A DNA stretch of 64,000 bases from Melieria omissa (GCA_963971225.1 OZ020268.1:47170404-47234403), one strand, 5' to 3'. Numbered from the stretch's first letter, positions 30,393 through 40,918 are shown. The notes: generated by a model not told the origin, from the letters alone. Translations and numbers: made by a program.

Positions 30393-30836
30393 GTGCAAAC
30401 GCATTAAGTTTTGCTTGTTGTTGTATCCTAGCTCGTTCGTTGAGTCGCGAAAGTTCGCGAAAAATAACGGCCACTCTTCTGGCTTGCCGTCGAACTGTGG
30501 CAGCAGGTACAGTTTCACGGCGGCGTCTTCTGTGTATGGCATCATATGAGTTGGCGCCGACGTTGGCAGCGATCTCGGCGGCGGTTGAGACGACGGCTGC
30601 GGCGTCTGACATGACGAATCTTGTCCGTGAGCGTCATTGCGTGGCGGCTGGGTACAGACTGCTGTGGTGACCACTTCCTCAAAGCGGGCACGTAACTCCT
30701 GTAATTCTGTCTGGTTACGAGCTGACTCCTCACGGAACTCCTGGATGGCTTGTTGGATAGACGTAAAACTGGCAATTATTGCGTCCATCCGATCAACTTG
30801 CGGCTGTGCTCCGGCGGCAGCACCTTGTGCGTCCAT
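30393..30836 (-). pseudogene. BEL/Pao Gag, N-terminal part
   Basis: ATG at 30836 (MDAQGAAAGAQPQ). A helical, Q/E-rich N-terminus (IQQAIQEFREESARNQTELQ) is followed by a low-complexity proline/serine segment. The conserved BEL/Pao gag core then starts (YLLPQFDGKPEEWPLFFANF) and reaches NNKQNLMRLH, where the MITE interrupts it. Gag would form the particle shell. Confidence 0.85.
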
Positions 30837-30883
30837 GACTTGGCGACGACGATTCGACACGACGGGAATGATTGAAAACACTT

Positions 30884-31195
30884 TGTTAAGGCGGCTGTTG
30901 CCGGTTCTTTATTTGAAAAGTAACAGAAATACAAATGTAACGCGCTACAAATTAGCACGCCTGTGGCTGGCGCCCTATTTCAGTTTAAACTGGACAACGT
31001 AGCGATGGCGTCGCTGGAGTTTGTCGGCTAACTGTGTTTTTCAATCGTGTTGCTTCCCTCGTGTTTCGCGCACAACTGACTCGTTTGTTTGTTTTCGAAC
31101 TTTTGGGCAGCAGCGCATCGGCGTTGCCAACGGCCTATTCGGTGTCGTTGGCGCGGCGCTGCCACCCGATTGACCGTCGGTTAGACGAAACCACA
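30884..31195 (-). repeat. 5' LTR of the BEL/Pao element
   Basis: A 312 bp segment on the minus strand starting TGTGGTTTCGTCTAACC and ending GCCTTAACA, with CAAATAAAG inside near 30905. It lies 48 bp upstream of the gag start. I could not identify the primer site, and there is no second LTR in the window to confirm the borders. Confidence 0.6.
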
Positions 31196-32039
31196 CATAT
31201 GATTTACAAAAAAATTAACAACTAAAACAACAAAAATCCACAAAAGAGCAGTAAGCAAAATAATAACAATTACCATTAATATGTAAAAAAAAAGAATTAA
31301 AAAGGCAAACAAATTGAATTCCTTAATTTATAACAACCATTCAAAAATAAGTTCTTTTATGTTTTTCATTCTAAAAATGTAGTTATCGGTAACGTAAATT
31401 AAAAAAAAATCATAAATAAAAGTTTAAAGCAACATAAACAAAATTTTCTCAAAATAATAGTTATAGGTAACGTAAATAAAAAGCTATTAATAAAAGTTAT
31501 GAAGCAACGTAAACAGAAAATGATACCTATCGAGAAACGAAAAATGTGTTTCTCTCAACAGTTATTACGCAACGTAAAATTATAAATTAACGTAAATTAA
31601 CTGTCGCAAATAATAATTAAAGTAAAAAAAAAAAATTTATGTTGCATTGTAATTGCATTGCATTGTTATTTATGTACATTGTAACATTTTCATTTACATT
31701 TTCTTAAAAAACTTATAATAGTTAAGTCCCTGTTTAAAATCCATTCATCACTAAAATTGCAGTTACGTCTTTGAATTTTTTAGACAATCAGCTCATTTTG
31801 CTCTTTCAATTTAAATGACAACGTTTGTTTCCGCACGAAGAAAATGATCAAAACAACCAAAAGAAATCACAGCTGATTCAAAAGTGTTACCAATTATTGT
31901 ATAGCACAGCTGAATGTAGAGCGTTGCCATATTGTTTAGTACATGTATGTGATGTTCATAGCGAACAGCATTTATAAGATTTTTGAGTAAAACAGTAACA
32001 GTAAATAAAACAATTTCTCATTTCTACATAGTTACTTGG
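31196..32039. other. AT-rich non-coding DNA with a short tandem repeat
   Basis: No coding content. Two ~62 bp units (about 31382-31445 and 31461-31520) share GTTAT, GGTAACGTAAAT, AATAAAAGTT and AGCAACRTAAACA. The rest is unassigned. Confidence 0.5.
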
Positions 32040-32152
32040 TAAGTTAACGTACGACCGGACATTTTTTGTCCGGTTGTACTTTGCAACCGGACACGAACAA
32101 AGCTTCCGAAAACCGAACTGTCCGGTCGAAAACCGGACAGTTGGTAACCCTG
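32040..32152. mobile_element. MITE end with CCGGACA repeats, inserted in LINE ORF1
   Basis: The right end reads inward CAGGGTTACCAACTGTCCGG, a hAT-like start. The segment contains several direct and inverted CCGGACA/TGTCCGG words. It cuts the LINE reading frame at about 32152. The left end was not recognised, so this may be a truncated copy. Confidence 0.5.
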
Positions 32153-32916
32153 TCTTCCAGATGTATTTCCCCGCATTTGTAGCAAGGATGGCTGTTTTGC
32201 TTGCAATGCTGCGCATAATGTCGAAATCTATAACAATTGTAGCATTGCGGCAACACTATAAAGTGTTGTACTTCTAACTTTGTGTGGCAAAAGCCAATTT
32301 CTTTTGGAATTTCAATGCCCTTAAAACGTATTTTGATCCTAGTGGTGGGGATGAGTGTTTCTTTGTTGTATATATCTCTTCTGGTTATTCTCTCAATTTC
32401 TAGTATTGAAATTTTAGATTCTAAATTGTCTTCTAGTTCTTTCTGTGAAATGTTTGTTGGCACGTTGAAAATTATGCCTGTTTTGCTTACTGAGTGCGCA
32501 AATATTCTGCACTAATATCCCTGATTTTTCATTTCTTCATTTTCTATAAAATCGTTGGCTGCTGTTGCAGTTTTGAAGATGATTTTACATCTACCTAAAC
32601 CCACTCTTTTTATTTCTTTTATCTCTTGAATTTTGCAGTTATTTAGTTTAAGTGCTAGCGTTATTTTGCTGATTCTTTTCTTTTGGGATAGTGGCAGCAC
32701 ATCCACATATTCTATGTAAGGGCCCTTATGGCCTTCGTCGTATTTGTAAGTTTTAAATTTCGGACTGTACTTTTTATTTTCGCTTACCGGCGCCGACATC
32801 TTACTTGCTTGCTCCGTTACTTTTTCGCTGGCCTTGGGATGCTCCGCTGTCCCTTCATTTTCTTTTAGTCTTTTCTTCCTTTTAGGGTCGTATGGCTCCT
32901 CCTCTTCCACTTCCAT
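32152..32916 (-). pseudogene. Non-LTR retrotransposon (LINE, Jockey/I-like) ORF1 protein
   Basis: ORF1 is the RNA-binding, Gag-like protein of a LINE. ATG at 32916 (MEVEEEEPYDPKRKKRLKEN) opens a charged N-terminus. An esterase/RRM-type region follows (KRVGLGRCKIIFKTATAAND), interrupted by a stop and frame change near 32510. It continues to LPQCYNCYRFRHYAQHC and CYKCGEIH, two CCHC knuckles. The third knuckle and ORF2 (endonuclease and RT) are missing because the MITE and later sequence replace them. The ~250 bp upstream (to about 33170) is a plausible 5' UTR. Confidence 0.78.
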
Positions 32917-33406
32917 GTTAATTGATTTCCTTTTATTTAATTTTTTCTTAATTACTTTGATTCTGCCTCCTTGTAAATTTCACTTTCTATTTGTTAAATT
33001 TTTCTTCTGTCGCGTCACTATTCACTGTGTCGGTTTTGTGAACATCCGACTCTCTTCGCTCTCGCTTTTGGAATGCGCTCTGCACCTTCTTCGCGTTTTC
33101 GGCTGACTGCCTTTTCATCCTGGGCCGTAAAGGGTTGCAGCTGTCGTGCGTTCGTCTGCGGGGTTGTCACCTTACATATATTCTTGAAATGTTTAACAAC
33201 ATGATAAGACAAAAAACAAAAACTGGATTTTTCGAAAGTGTCTGTTAGTCTGTTTTTACACGATGAAACTAGTCGCATGAAAGTTTTTGAAGTTCTATTT
33301 TAAAGTTGCACGTCGCTTTTATACGATGAGACTAGTCTCATGAAACTTTCACCATTCGAGTTTTCAGCTTTTTTATTTGAAAATTTCTTCTCGCATTTGG
33401 GGTGTA
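32917..33406. other. LINE 5' UTR candidate and a palindromic repeat pair
   Basis: 32917-33170 precedes the LINE ORF1 start. 33257-33287 and 33321-33350 share ACGATGARACTAGTCKCATGAAA, built around the palindrome ACTAGT. Its source is unknown, but it may be the end of the Harbinger-like element that resumes at 35807. Confidence 0.4.
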
Positions 33407-35804
33407 CACTAGGCTGGAGTGAAAATGGCCAAAAAAAAATTTTTTTGGAATATCAATTAGCTAGATATCTCAAAATGTGCCAATACATCAATATAAAGCT
33501 GTGTAAAAATTAAAAAGAAATTAAACAATTTTTTGATCTCCCATCACAACTTTTAATTTCACAGTATTACGCGACATTAAAGATAGTCATCTTAAAATTC
33601 AATTAAAAATCAAATACGCTTCTAATTACAATATTTAATGATGTCAAAGTTATAAACACATGGTTACAGGGTGAAGTGACAAAAATCACGTTTCGACTCG
33701 AACGCCGGCATTTGCTGACGAGAAGCAATGCGTGCACGGATGTCGCGTCGAAGTTAAGTTTTGCAGGAACCTTGAACCTCCGTATTTGTCCACTGGGGAC
33801 TGCTGTAGCTCTGGCCTTCATCACTCGTCGTAAGCCCAGTTCACGTATATGTGGTCGATGGTCCGTCATCATGGCCAGGAGCACATTCTCCGGGTGAGCA
33901 AAGTACGCGTTACGGTGAATAACGGGGTCAACGATTCCCTTGAGTTTGGAGCTGAGGTAACGTGACTTGACAAGCATCTGGTGAATCCAGAGAATCCGTG
34001 TGGGTCTGTCGTCCCGCCATCGAGTGACTGGAATAGATTAAGTCGCCGGATAACGCCCGATTTTTGTCCCGTGTTTACGTTTGTGCCGTCACACCCGACA
34101 ATTTTAATATTATCTGTCTTCGCATTTTGCTCTTTGATACTAGCGACTAAGTACTCAGCTATGTCTTTGCTGCAGCCTGATGACGGAGACGTATGGTTGA
34201 AGTACGAAGAACCCGGCTCTGCGATGATGGTTATGTGTTCTTCCGATATGGTTTTTCTGTGGTACTTGTTGTCGACGGCGAGGACTTGTGTTAAAGTTTT
34301 ATCCTTGCGGCCATAAAAAAATAGTCCATCTATGCCCTTGTGAGTGTGGTCGTCTTCATTCTGCCTCAGTTCCTTTCGAATTTTACTGCGTTTTCGACGG
34401 ATTTTGCTTCGGTCGATTACTTTGGATCGGTCGTTGAGTGATACGAGACCAAGATCATGCAGAACTGTTGTTGCTAATACAGCAGCCGATCTGTCCGAAA
34501 CTCCGGTCCGATCGCAAGCTATAGCGAGGGAAGGCAGAGAGATAGTAATTTTTTGGCACTCTCGATCCTGATTTGGCTTAGTTTTGAGTGATTCTCTATC
34601 TGGGATGTACTCATCGACAGTGGGACTGTCAGACGAGTCCGTGTCGTATTCGGAACTTTCGGCAGAATAGGGTTGACTTTTGCTCGCATCGTCATCGATC
34701 TTCTTAATCTTCATTCGTTTGAGATTTGCTTCCTCTCTTTCAGCTTTTCTCTTCAATTTTGATGTTACCACTTGATCTGTACCACCGATTATCATCTTTC
34801 TTGGCCCTCTCTGGTCTTGAAGGAACTGCCGTTCGTTTGCCGGAATTTTGTTGTGTTTCGTACATTTGCAATTGGCCACCATATCGGAGCACTTGCATTT
34901 GCTGAGATCAAACAGAGTGTTAGCTTTGTCACGAAAGTCCGATAATCTCCGTTGGTAGTTTGGTTGATTCCTTTTACATTTGTTGACTTTTAGCATTGTG
35001 TTGTATTTGTCGTGGAACGATCTAAGTTTTTCTATCGCTTGTGCATGCGTTACTGTTGGAAGTGAGGCCCTTTGCCATATCTCTTCGACTTCATAGCACA
35101 GTTTTTGAGATATGTCAAAAAATTATGGGTATTTACCATTGTCCGTCTTCAGATCTTGTCAAAGTTGAATATATTTCTTCATGAGATCGGTGTAGGTCGG
35201 CAGAGTATTGGTCGGCAGGTTTCGTGGAGCGCCAAATATCACGCACGAAACTTTGTCTCTTGTAACTGTCATCTCTTTAAAAATATAAAGAAATAACTAG
35301 TAACCCTTCACTGCCCTACCTTTTTGCGCACAAGTTCAGGTACTCACCTTTTTTTTGTTTTTTTTAATTAAATCAGATGTAACGTCACAAGTTTATTTCG
35401 AATCGGTCACTTCACAAGGAAATCGTGAACATTCAACAATCATAAACAGAATTAAACTAGCAGGGTTTGCCACATTCCAACGATTAAAACACGAATTGTA
35501 ATTTGTAATATTTTATTCGCTCAAACAGGACTGCTACAATAAATAACTTAAAACCCGCAAACCTAAAGCAAAGGCTACTGAGATTTATTTTGAATCCTTA
35601 ACTGAGTTGAAATTACGACTTTCACTTCTTTCGACGAAAGTGAAAAAAGTATTAAAAAAAATTATTTCAATTAGGTGATGGGCGATCAAGGAGTTGTTAG
35701 AAACTAATATAATTTTGCAGGATTGGTACCATGGACATTTGGCACATTTCCAATATACTAGCTTCTTAAAATTTTAAAATCAATTTTTTCACTCCACCCT
35801 AGTG
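33407..35804 (-). mobile_element. DNA transposon with CACTA-type ends and TA target duplication
   Basis: Inverted ends CACTAGGCTGGAGTGAAAA and CACTAGGGTGGAGTGAAAA match at 18 of 19 bases. TA lies outside both (33405-33406 and 35805-35806). At 2398 bp it carries one transposase-like gene. The CACTA start suggests the CMC group, yet a 2 bp duplication and the protein sequence do not fit classical EnSpm/CACTA. Confidence 0.8.
33603..35271 (-). pseudogene. Transposase-like protein of unassigned family
   Basis: A first block (about 35271-35145, TRDKVSCVIFGAPRNLPTNT) contains a TGA near 35163. A second block starts near 35130 (SQKLCYEVEEIWQRASLPTV) and runs through the 375-codon frame 34996-33869. 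That frame has a C-x-C cysteine cluster (LSKCKCSDMVANCKC), a basic and acidic linker, and a conserved core with KIVGCDGTNVNTGQKSGVIR, in which the D is a candidate catalytic residue. A frameshift at about 33870-33977 leads to a C-terminus with LLAMMTDHRPHIRELGLRR. I recall similar uncharacterised proteins repeated in aphid and Hydra genomes, but cannot name the superfamily. The element ends flanking it make transposase the likely role. Confidence 0.6.
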
Positions 35805-35825
35805 TACACAATACAAAAATGCAAT

Positions 35826-36360
35826 TCAATTCAAAATATATACAATATGTCAGAAGAAAACGTATTGTTGAAAACAATTTTGGATCGCACTGCCGTGGCA
35901 ATGGAAGTTTTAGATCCTGTAAATAATGAAGAAGATGCCGACATTATTTTGGGGCTATTGAAGTGCTGCGAAAGTGGGATCAATAAGCCCATAAATAAGA
36001 AGCACCGAATCTGGATGAAGCCGTTGGGGAATGAAAGGGACACGAAAGGTTCATACCCTCTGTTAACAAAGGAGCTATACGTGGCGGAGTATCGGAACTA
36101 CCTTAGAATGTCTCCGGCAAAATTCGAGGTGTTGTTGGCATGCGTACAGAACGATCTGAAGCGGCAGAACACAATAATGCGCGACGCTATAAGTCCGGCT
36201 GAGAACGACGCTATAAGTCAGCTACTTTACGATTTTTTGCCACAGGGGAGTCGTATGTTAGCACTAATTACCAGTCTAGGCTATTATGCGCATTCCTGTG
36301 CCGCGCTATTCCAGAAGTGTGCAGCGCTATTTGGAACAATTTAAAAAATGAATACCTAAA
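35826..36360 (+). pseudogene. PIF/Harbinger transposase, N-terminal exon
   Basis: Plus-strand frame with the HARBI1-like N-terminal region: KKHRIWMKPLGNERDTKGSY, then LYVAEYRNYLRMSPAKFEVL and TIMRDAISPAEN. A frameshift near 36260 follows. In the other frame the conserved IPEVCSAIWNNLKNEYLK block ends at a GTGAGT splice donor at about 36361. The DDE-bearing exons are not seen downstream, so the gene is truncated. Confidence 0.75.
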
Positions 36361-36533
36361 AGTGAGTTTATTTATATTTCTTCATATTCAACATTCACAT
36401 TTAACCAAACTCAAAGATGATTGTTATTCATATATATAAGAAACATTAAAAAATCAAAGTCAAAGATTATATTTATATATACAGAGTTTTTGTTCATATG
36501 TAATGAAAAGTTTATGCTTTGCACAATACTGTA

Positions 36534-36722
36534 TGCAGTAAGTAAAATTCGTGTAAGTCCACCCTCTTTTACAAAGGAAAATTGTTAATGGTTTTTTATT
36601 TTATTAAAAATAAATTGTGTGCAATAAATTAATTTTCACAATTTGTTTTGAAGGAAATTTGAAAAAGGAAACAATTTTCCTTTGTAAAAGGGGGTGGACT
36701 TATATGAATTTTGCATACTGCA
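36534..36722. mobile_element. 189 bp foldback MITE with TA duplication
   Basis: Nearly the whole element is an inverted repeat of ~53 bp arms (TGCAGTAWGYAAAATTCRTR, then TAAGTCCACCC and CTTTTACAAAGGAAAATTGTT). TA flanks it at 36532-36533 and 36723-36724, consistent with a mariner-related MITE. Confidence 0.85.
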
Positions 36723-36769
36723 TATATACATATAAGAAACATAATTAATCAAAGTCAACATGAATTCAA

Positions 36770-37800
36770 GTCGTCGAAAATTCCGCGCATAGACATTTCT
36801 AAAATATCTGATGTACTTTGACTCTCAGGTGATATAGGACCCATTGAGCATGTAAATACCGGTGTCGAAGTAGGTCGAGATGAGAGAGAGGTGATGGTTG
36901 GTGATGCGCTTTGTGCATTGTCTGATAGTGGTGAAAGGGGTCCAAAAGTACACTGTGGAAATAGGGATGCAAATTCTGAGGAGCAACATCGATGTTTCGA
37001 TGCATCGGCCAGGCAAAATCGATGCTACGAAAACATCGCCGGGAAAACATCGATACATCGATGGGTGCCGATGTTTTTTCTTTGAAATCACGCAGGGGTT
37101 TAAGTAAACATATATTTCTTCTCTGCAAATAAGAATGTTGTTTAAATGTCAAATATCTATAATAATTAAAAAATTAATTAGTTTACAACGTTTTACTTAT
37201 GTTTAAATTATAATTACTTTGTCCGTTTTCCCTATGTTTGAGGATTTAAATTATAACCCACCCGGTCGGGTCCACGTCGCCAGTCAAGAAGGAAGAGAAA
37301 GCAGATGGCGGCCGCCGAGTTGCCCCTTTGTTAAAATTAGTAATTTTCACTGACGACGTTGCCAAACGAGCTTCTGCAGTGCTACATGAAAACCAAACGT
37401 TGCAGGGCTGCATCGGATCGTATAACATATGTGTAAAGCGCAAACGTTGTGAAAGTTCGAGCGCAAATTATGAAAAAATTATACATAAATGTTGAATAAT
37501 TTCGATGCTTAAAACATCGTTGAAATGACATCGATGTATCGGAACTTTTCCGATGTTCGAAAATTTTGAGCATCGATGGCAAAACATCGAAATTTCAGCC
37601 GATGTTTTTGAAACAACGATGTATTGTTTGCATCCCTAAGTGGAAGTAATGACGATCTAGAGGTAGAGGCTGTGGTTGCGGCAGTGCAACTGGGCATACG
37701 ACTGAGCTTATGTTTTCGCACAGAGTTTCTTAAAATGGTCTGTATGTTCCAAGCTGCATCTTCTTGTATTTGTTTGGATTGTATTTTATTTATTTATTTC
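36770..37800 (-). pseudogene. Fragment of a serine/threonine-rich protein, probably the Harbinger accessory gene
   Basis: If the MITE at 36962-37638 is ignored, a continuous minus-strand frame reads about 110 codons: AAWNIQTILRNSVRKHKLSR, a Ser/Thr/Pro-rich segment, and a C-terminus ILEMSMRGIFDDLN before a stop near 36770. Harbinger elements carry a second SANT/MADF-type gene in the opposite orientation to the transposase. This position and orientation fit, but no SANT motif is present in the fragment itself. Confidence 0.4.
36962..37638. mobile_element. 677 bp CATCGATG-rich MITE, hAT-like
   Basis: The ends are TAGGGATGCAAA inverted repeats. Flanking 8-mers TGTGGAAA and AGTGGAAG match at 6 of 8. 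Both ends are filled with ATCGATG, ACATCG and CGATGTTTT words. The interior has no recognised protein. Related to 4107-4229. Confidence 0.75.
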
Positions 37801-37959
37801 CGTTGATTAGTGTTTCGTCTTTTACTCCATCTTCCACCGCGAAATTATCGTTGTTGAGGATGATTACCCCATCTTTAATTTGCTCAATCCTGGGGTAATT
37901 TTTATTTTAGCTCGTGTTACACTGTGCCGTATTATGTTCAAGTAAGTCTAACAAACAGC
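37801..37959. other. Short unassigned spacer
   Basis: No gene or repeat recognised. Confidence 0.4.
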
Positions 37960-38115
37960 CTCTCTCTGAAACCCACTTGTTAGGTCCAGAACGGAAAAGT
38001 ATCTTTTATCCTCTAAATATTCTATACAGTCTTCAATGCGCGGCAGCGGATAGTTATCCCGTATTAAGTCCCCGATAATCTACATCAGTCGTGTTTGGCC
38101 ATTTTTCTTCTTCAC
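37960..38115 (-). pseudogene. Gypsy-type RT scrap
   Basis: About 50 codons on the minus strand read KKKNGQTRLM, then DNYPLPRIEDCIEYLEDKRY and FSVLDLTSGFQ: RT fingers and palm before the catalytic YxDD. A stop follows RLM. It is cut on its 5' side by the LTR at 38125-38282. Confidence 0.75.
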
Positions 38116-38124
38116 CAAAACAAA

Positions 38125-38282
38125 TGTCACGATGACCGAAAAACGCTTTTTAAATTCTTTTGATTTACATCCGCTTTATTCGACTACACAATTCAGACCG
38201 ACTCTCAGGAGTTTTGGAGTTGCCAGATTACGATTTTAGAAAATGATATAAACACAGAGTGACAGCTCGGCCCTTCCTGACA
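38125..38282 (-). mobile_element. Short LTR (158 bp), 3' end of the adjacent pol fragment
   Basis: Minus strand TGTCAGGAAGGGCC...GGTCATCGTGACA, with AATAAAG near 38176. It directly follows the pol C-terminal tail at 38299, as a 3' LTR would. Its insertion interrupts a foreign RT sequence (37960-38115). Confidence 0.65.
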
Positions 38283-38960
38283 CAAACTCGTCCCGAGGTT
38301 ATGAAGTTTCAGCTGCCTCGTTGTCATCTTCACCAGGATCAAAATCGTCATCAACATCGGGTAACAAAGCGCACCAAGGCTTAAGTTTGTCGCTGCTTGC
38401 GACCGTACTGAACTTGCGTTGTTTAGGGCTGCACACCTTCAACGTCCTCGACCACGGTTGCTTCGCTGTCACAGCATTAATTTCGCGATAGTCCACACAG
38501 AGACGATCCTCTCCATTCTGCTTACGCACTAGCATAATAAGCAATGAGTACAATGACGTCGACGGACTAATTATGTCCAACGCCAGCAGCTCCGACACTA
38601 TTTTCTCGACGGACTGCTGCTTAGGAAATGGAATCGAATACGGCTTCTTCACATTTGGCTTGTCCGAAGACAGTGTAATATGCATTTTAAAACGTTTGCT
38701 CTTACCGAGATTTTTTAGTTCCTCACCAAAACAACAAGCATAATCGTTGAGCAGCGCTCTTAGCTCACTCTTTTCACTGTCTTCAAGTTGCTCTCCACTG
38801 TCAATCTGTTCACCCGAGAGTGCTATGGTATGGCATTCCCCATTCTCTATTACAACACGCATTTTGTTTAGCACGTCCATGCCCACTATTACATCGTACG
38901 ATAGTAGTTCATTGTCCACGATCAAAAAATTATTCTCCAGATTTTGATTATCTATTTTAA
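38283..38960 (-). pseudogene. Gypsy-superfamily protease end and RT start, fused to a pol tail
   Basis: Starts with a protease flap/core end (ELLSYDVIVGMDVLNKMRVV). A ~60-residue linker leads to the RT N-terminus (KPYSIPFPKQQSVEKIVSEL, VRKQNGEDRLCVDYREINAV). After AKQPW the protein switches to an acidic tail (DVDDDFDPGEDDNEAAETS) and stops just before the LTR. A deletion has therefore removed the RT catalytic region, RNase H and integrase. It is a member of a short-LTR lineage, distinct from the errantiviruses. Confidence 0.75.
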
Positions 38961-39022
38961 GCTTTGCGGTCAGCGACTCGCTGCACGTGATTTATGTGGA
39001 TTTTTATCTCACTTCAATAATA
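38961..39022. other. Short link to the mariner insertion
   Basis: Continuation of the upstream protease sequence, degraded. Confidence 0.3.
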
Positions 39023-39589
39023 AAGGGTGATCCAACTAGAGGTACTTTTTTCAATAACCTTTTTTTGACAGATCACGCGTGAGTCGTGTCAAGCTGTCAT
39101 ATTATTTTTGTTCAGTATTGTTTGGCATTTCATCATGGAAAGACTTACGCCTGAAAAACGTTTACAAATCGTTCATCGGTCCATATTTCTTCAAAAATGA
39201 TGCCGGTGAGAACAGCTAATTTCACGTAATGGGCCGGTCGATTGGCCACCAAGATCGTGTGATATCACACCGTTAGACTTTTTTCTGTGGGGATAAGTAA
39301 AGTCTTAAGTCTATACGGATAAACCCGCTTCGATTCAGGCCTTGGAGCAACACATCACGCGTGTCATTCGCCAGTTACCAGTCGAAATGCTCGAACGAGT
39401 CATCGAAAATTGGACTCAACGGATGGACCATCTGAGACGTAGCCGCGGCCAAGATTTGAAAGAGATAATCTTCAAAAAATAAATGCCAAAGAATGTTCTT
39501 TCGAATGATAATAAACATTCACCGTTAAATTTTAATTTTCTGTGTTTTTTTCTTTAAAAAAGTAGATAACCTCGAAATGGATCACGCTT
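39023..39589 (+). mobile_element. mariner-type element, internal-deletion derivative
   Basis: Inverted ends share AAGSGTGATCC with a diverged continuation (ACTAGAGGT/ATTTCGAGGT). TA flanks at 39021-39022 and 39590-39591. Plus-strand coding scraps remain: MERLTPEKRLQIVH at 39135 and WPPRSCDITPLDFFLWG at about 39243, the block with the third catalytic D of mariner transposases. The ~200 residues between and one stop after FLWG show that it is dead. Confidence 0.8.
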
Positions 39590-39591
39590 TA

Positions 39592-39839
39592 TTTACACAA
39601 CACAATTTTGATTTATTCTTTATTAGGATCCATCCGCTTTTAACTCCGATTTACAACTGACTGCTTAAAATTAATTTTTGTCTTCTCTCATTCTATTGTC
39701 TTTTGGGTGAGTTACGAAAAGTGCAAGGTTAGTAAAATGTGTGACTGTGGGAATGGAATTCGAAATTTGAGGAGCAATGTGGAGGTTTCTGTGGAGTAAG
39801 CGGGAATTGTGTATTTATTTGGTGTAGTCTACAGGTATG
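39592..39839. other. Unassigned spacer
   Basis: No gene recognised. One AATAAA on the minus strand near 39620 suggests an LTR fragment. Confidence 0.35.
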
Positions 39840-40202
39840 TTAGTTGGCGGAGTTGGTTGGTTTGGTGGAGGTAACGTAACTCGTGCACTGGCCACCGGCG
39901 AAGCCATTCAACGTTTCACTACACGGCATTCTTTTGGCATCACACTTATCTGCAATGTATTTTGTTATTAGCGACCTAGTGCTTCCTGAGTCGATCAAAG
40001 CACTGCACCTGACATTGTTAATCGAAACTTGCTTTATCACTTCCCGTATCTTTCTCACATTAACTTCGTTCTCTATTGCATTCACAACCTCACCCGATTT
40101 GCTTTTCTTTTCTTGCACCCGACTTTCGTATTGACGCTCTTTATTCTGCGGTCGCCCACAATTTCTTGCGAAATGACCATACTCGCGACAATTATAGCAC
40201 AT
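39840..40202 (-). pseudogene. Gypsy-superfamily Gag zinc knuckle and protease start
   Basis: The block CYNCREYGHFARNC is a canonical CCHC knuckle. After a basic linker the protease site reads CSALIDSGSTRSLI (D-S-G). The frame ends in unrelated residues (TSTKPTNSAN) at 39840. It is joined at about 40205 to RT of another copy in the wrong order (RT before knuckle), which shows a rearrangement. Confidence 0.75.
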
Positions 40203-40204
40203 AA

Positions 40205-40516
40205 ACCGTGTCAGAGTGACACAATAGCAGACGCGTACGGAGAGTTACTTGGCCTAACAATGCCCTCCTGTTGTAATTCTTTTACAATTTCTCTAACCTC
40301 TGTCCGTTCCTTGTAAGATAATCGTCTAGGGCTACAATAAAAGGGTACGTCAGAACTTAAATGAATCTTCATCTCATATTCGTAAGGGGTAACGGAAATA
40401 TCTTGCGGCACTAAATAACAATTCGTTATTAACTCTATAAGTTTCTCACGTTGTACCCGGCGGAATACGAAATTTACGTCAAATTCTTGGTCATCAAACG
40501 GAATATTAATATTATA
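40205..40516 (-). pseudogene. RT N-terminus continuing the gag-PR frame at 42740-44497
   Basis: On the minus strand, just below the env-only insertion, the frame continues INIPFDDQEFDVNFVFRRVQ, then MKIHLSSDVPFYCSPRRLSY and GIVRPSNSPYASAIV, a typical gypsy linker and RT start. It connects in frame-like fashion to DDVPYI at 42740 across the insertion, so both belong to one host element. It ends at about 40205 by an abrupt switch to a zinc-knuckle sequence. Confidence 0.75.
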
Positions 40517-40520
40517 TATA

Positions 40521-40742
40521 AGTTAATGATGTGTCTTGTTGAGCTGCCGAAACAGAACTGAGCTTTATTTTCTGAACAGAAACAAAAGTGTTAGGTTGCG
40601 CGCAGACTGCGGCTACGGATAAGTTGGAAGCGGTGCTGCCCTGATGCCTGCGTCGGCGGATTTGCAGGTGTTGTGTTGTGTGCAGACTGCAAGCCGTGGG
40701 AACGAAAACGAAAGTGTTAGGTTGCGCGGCCGTGGGTTAACT
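40521..40742 (-). repeat. 3' LTR of the env-only unit
   Basis: 222 bp, ends AGTTAACCCACGG and CATCATTAACT on the minus strand. Differs from the 5' LTR by several substitutions and small indels, so the insertion is not very recent. Confidence 0.85.
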
Positions 40743-40918
40743 CTTCCTCCTCTTAAGTTCGGAGCGTCCTCGTTTCGACCTGCGATAGGATGTCGCTGAC
40801 TTCTTGTTCGATTGTTTTCCCTGTAGGTGTTGTTTGTCGGCGTCGCAGACTAAGATAAACTAGAAGTGCTATAAGCACTGCTGCTACTGGGAGCGTCAAC
40901 CATGCTGCTTTTTTTCTC

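Larger units (their letters stand above)
25542..31195 (-). mobile_element. BEL/Pao element with gag split by two hAT insertions, 3' part missing
   Basis: Reading down from 31195: 5' LTR (31195-30884), gag N-terminus (30836-30393), an 826 bp hAT-type MITE, gag middle (29558-29460), a hAT transposon fragment, then gag end, zinc knuckles, protease and the start of RT (27037-25542). Most of RT, RNase H, integrase and the 3' LTR are absent. Confidence 0.85.

Noticed and set aside
38121..38286. CAAA on both sides of the short LTR, suggesting a solo LTR with its own target duplication
   Set aside because: The LTR directly follows a pol tail in the right orientation, so it is better explained as the 3' LTR of that fragment. 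The 4-base match can be chance.
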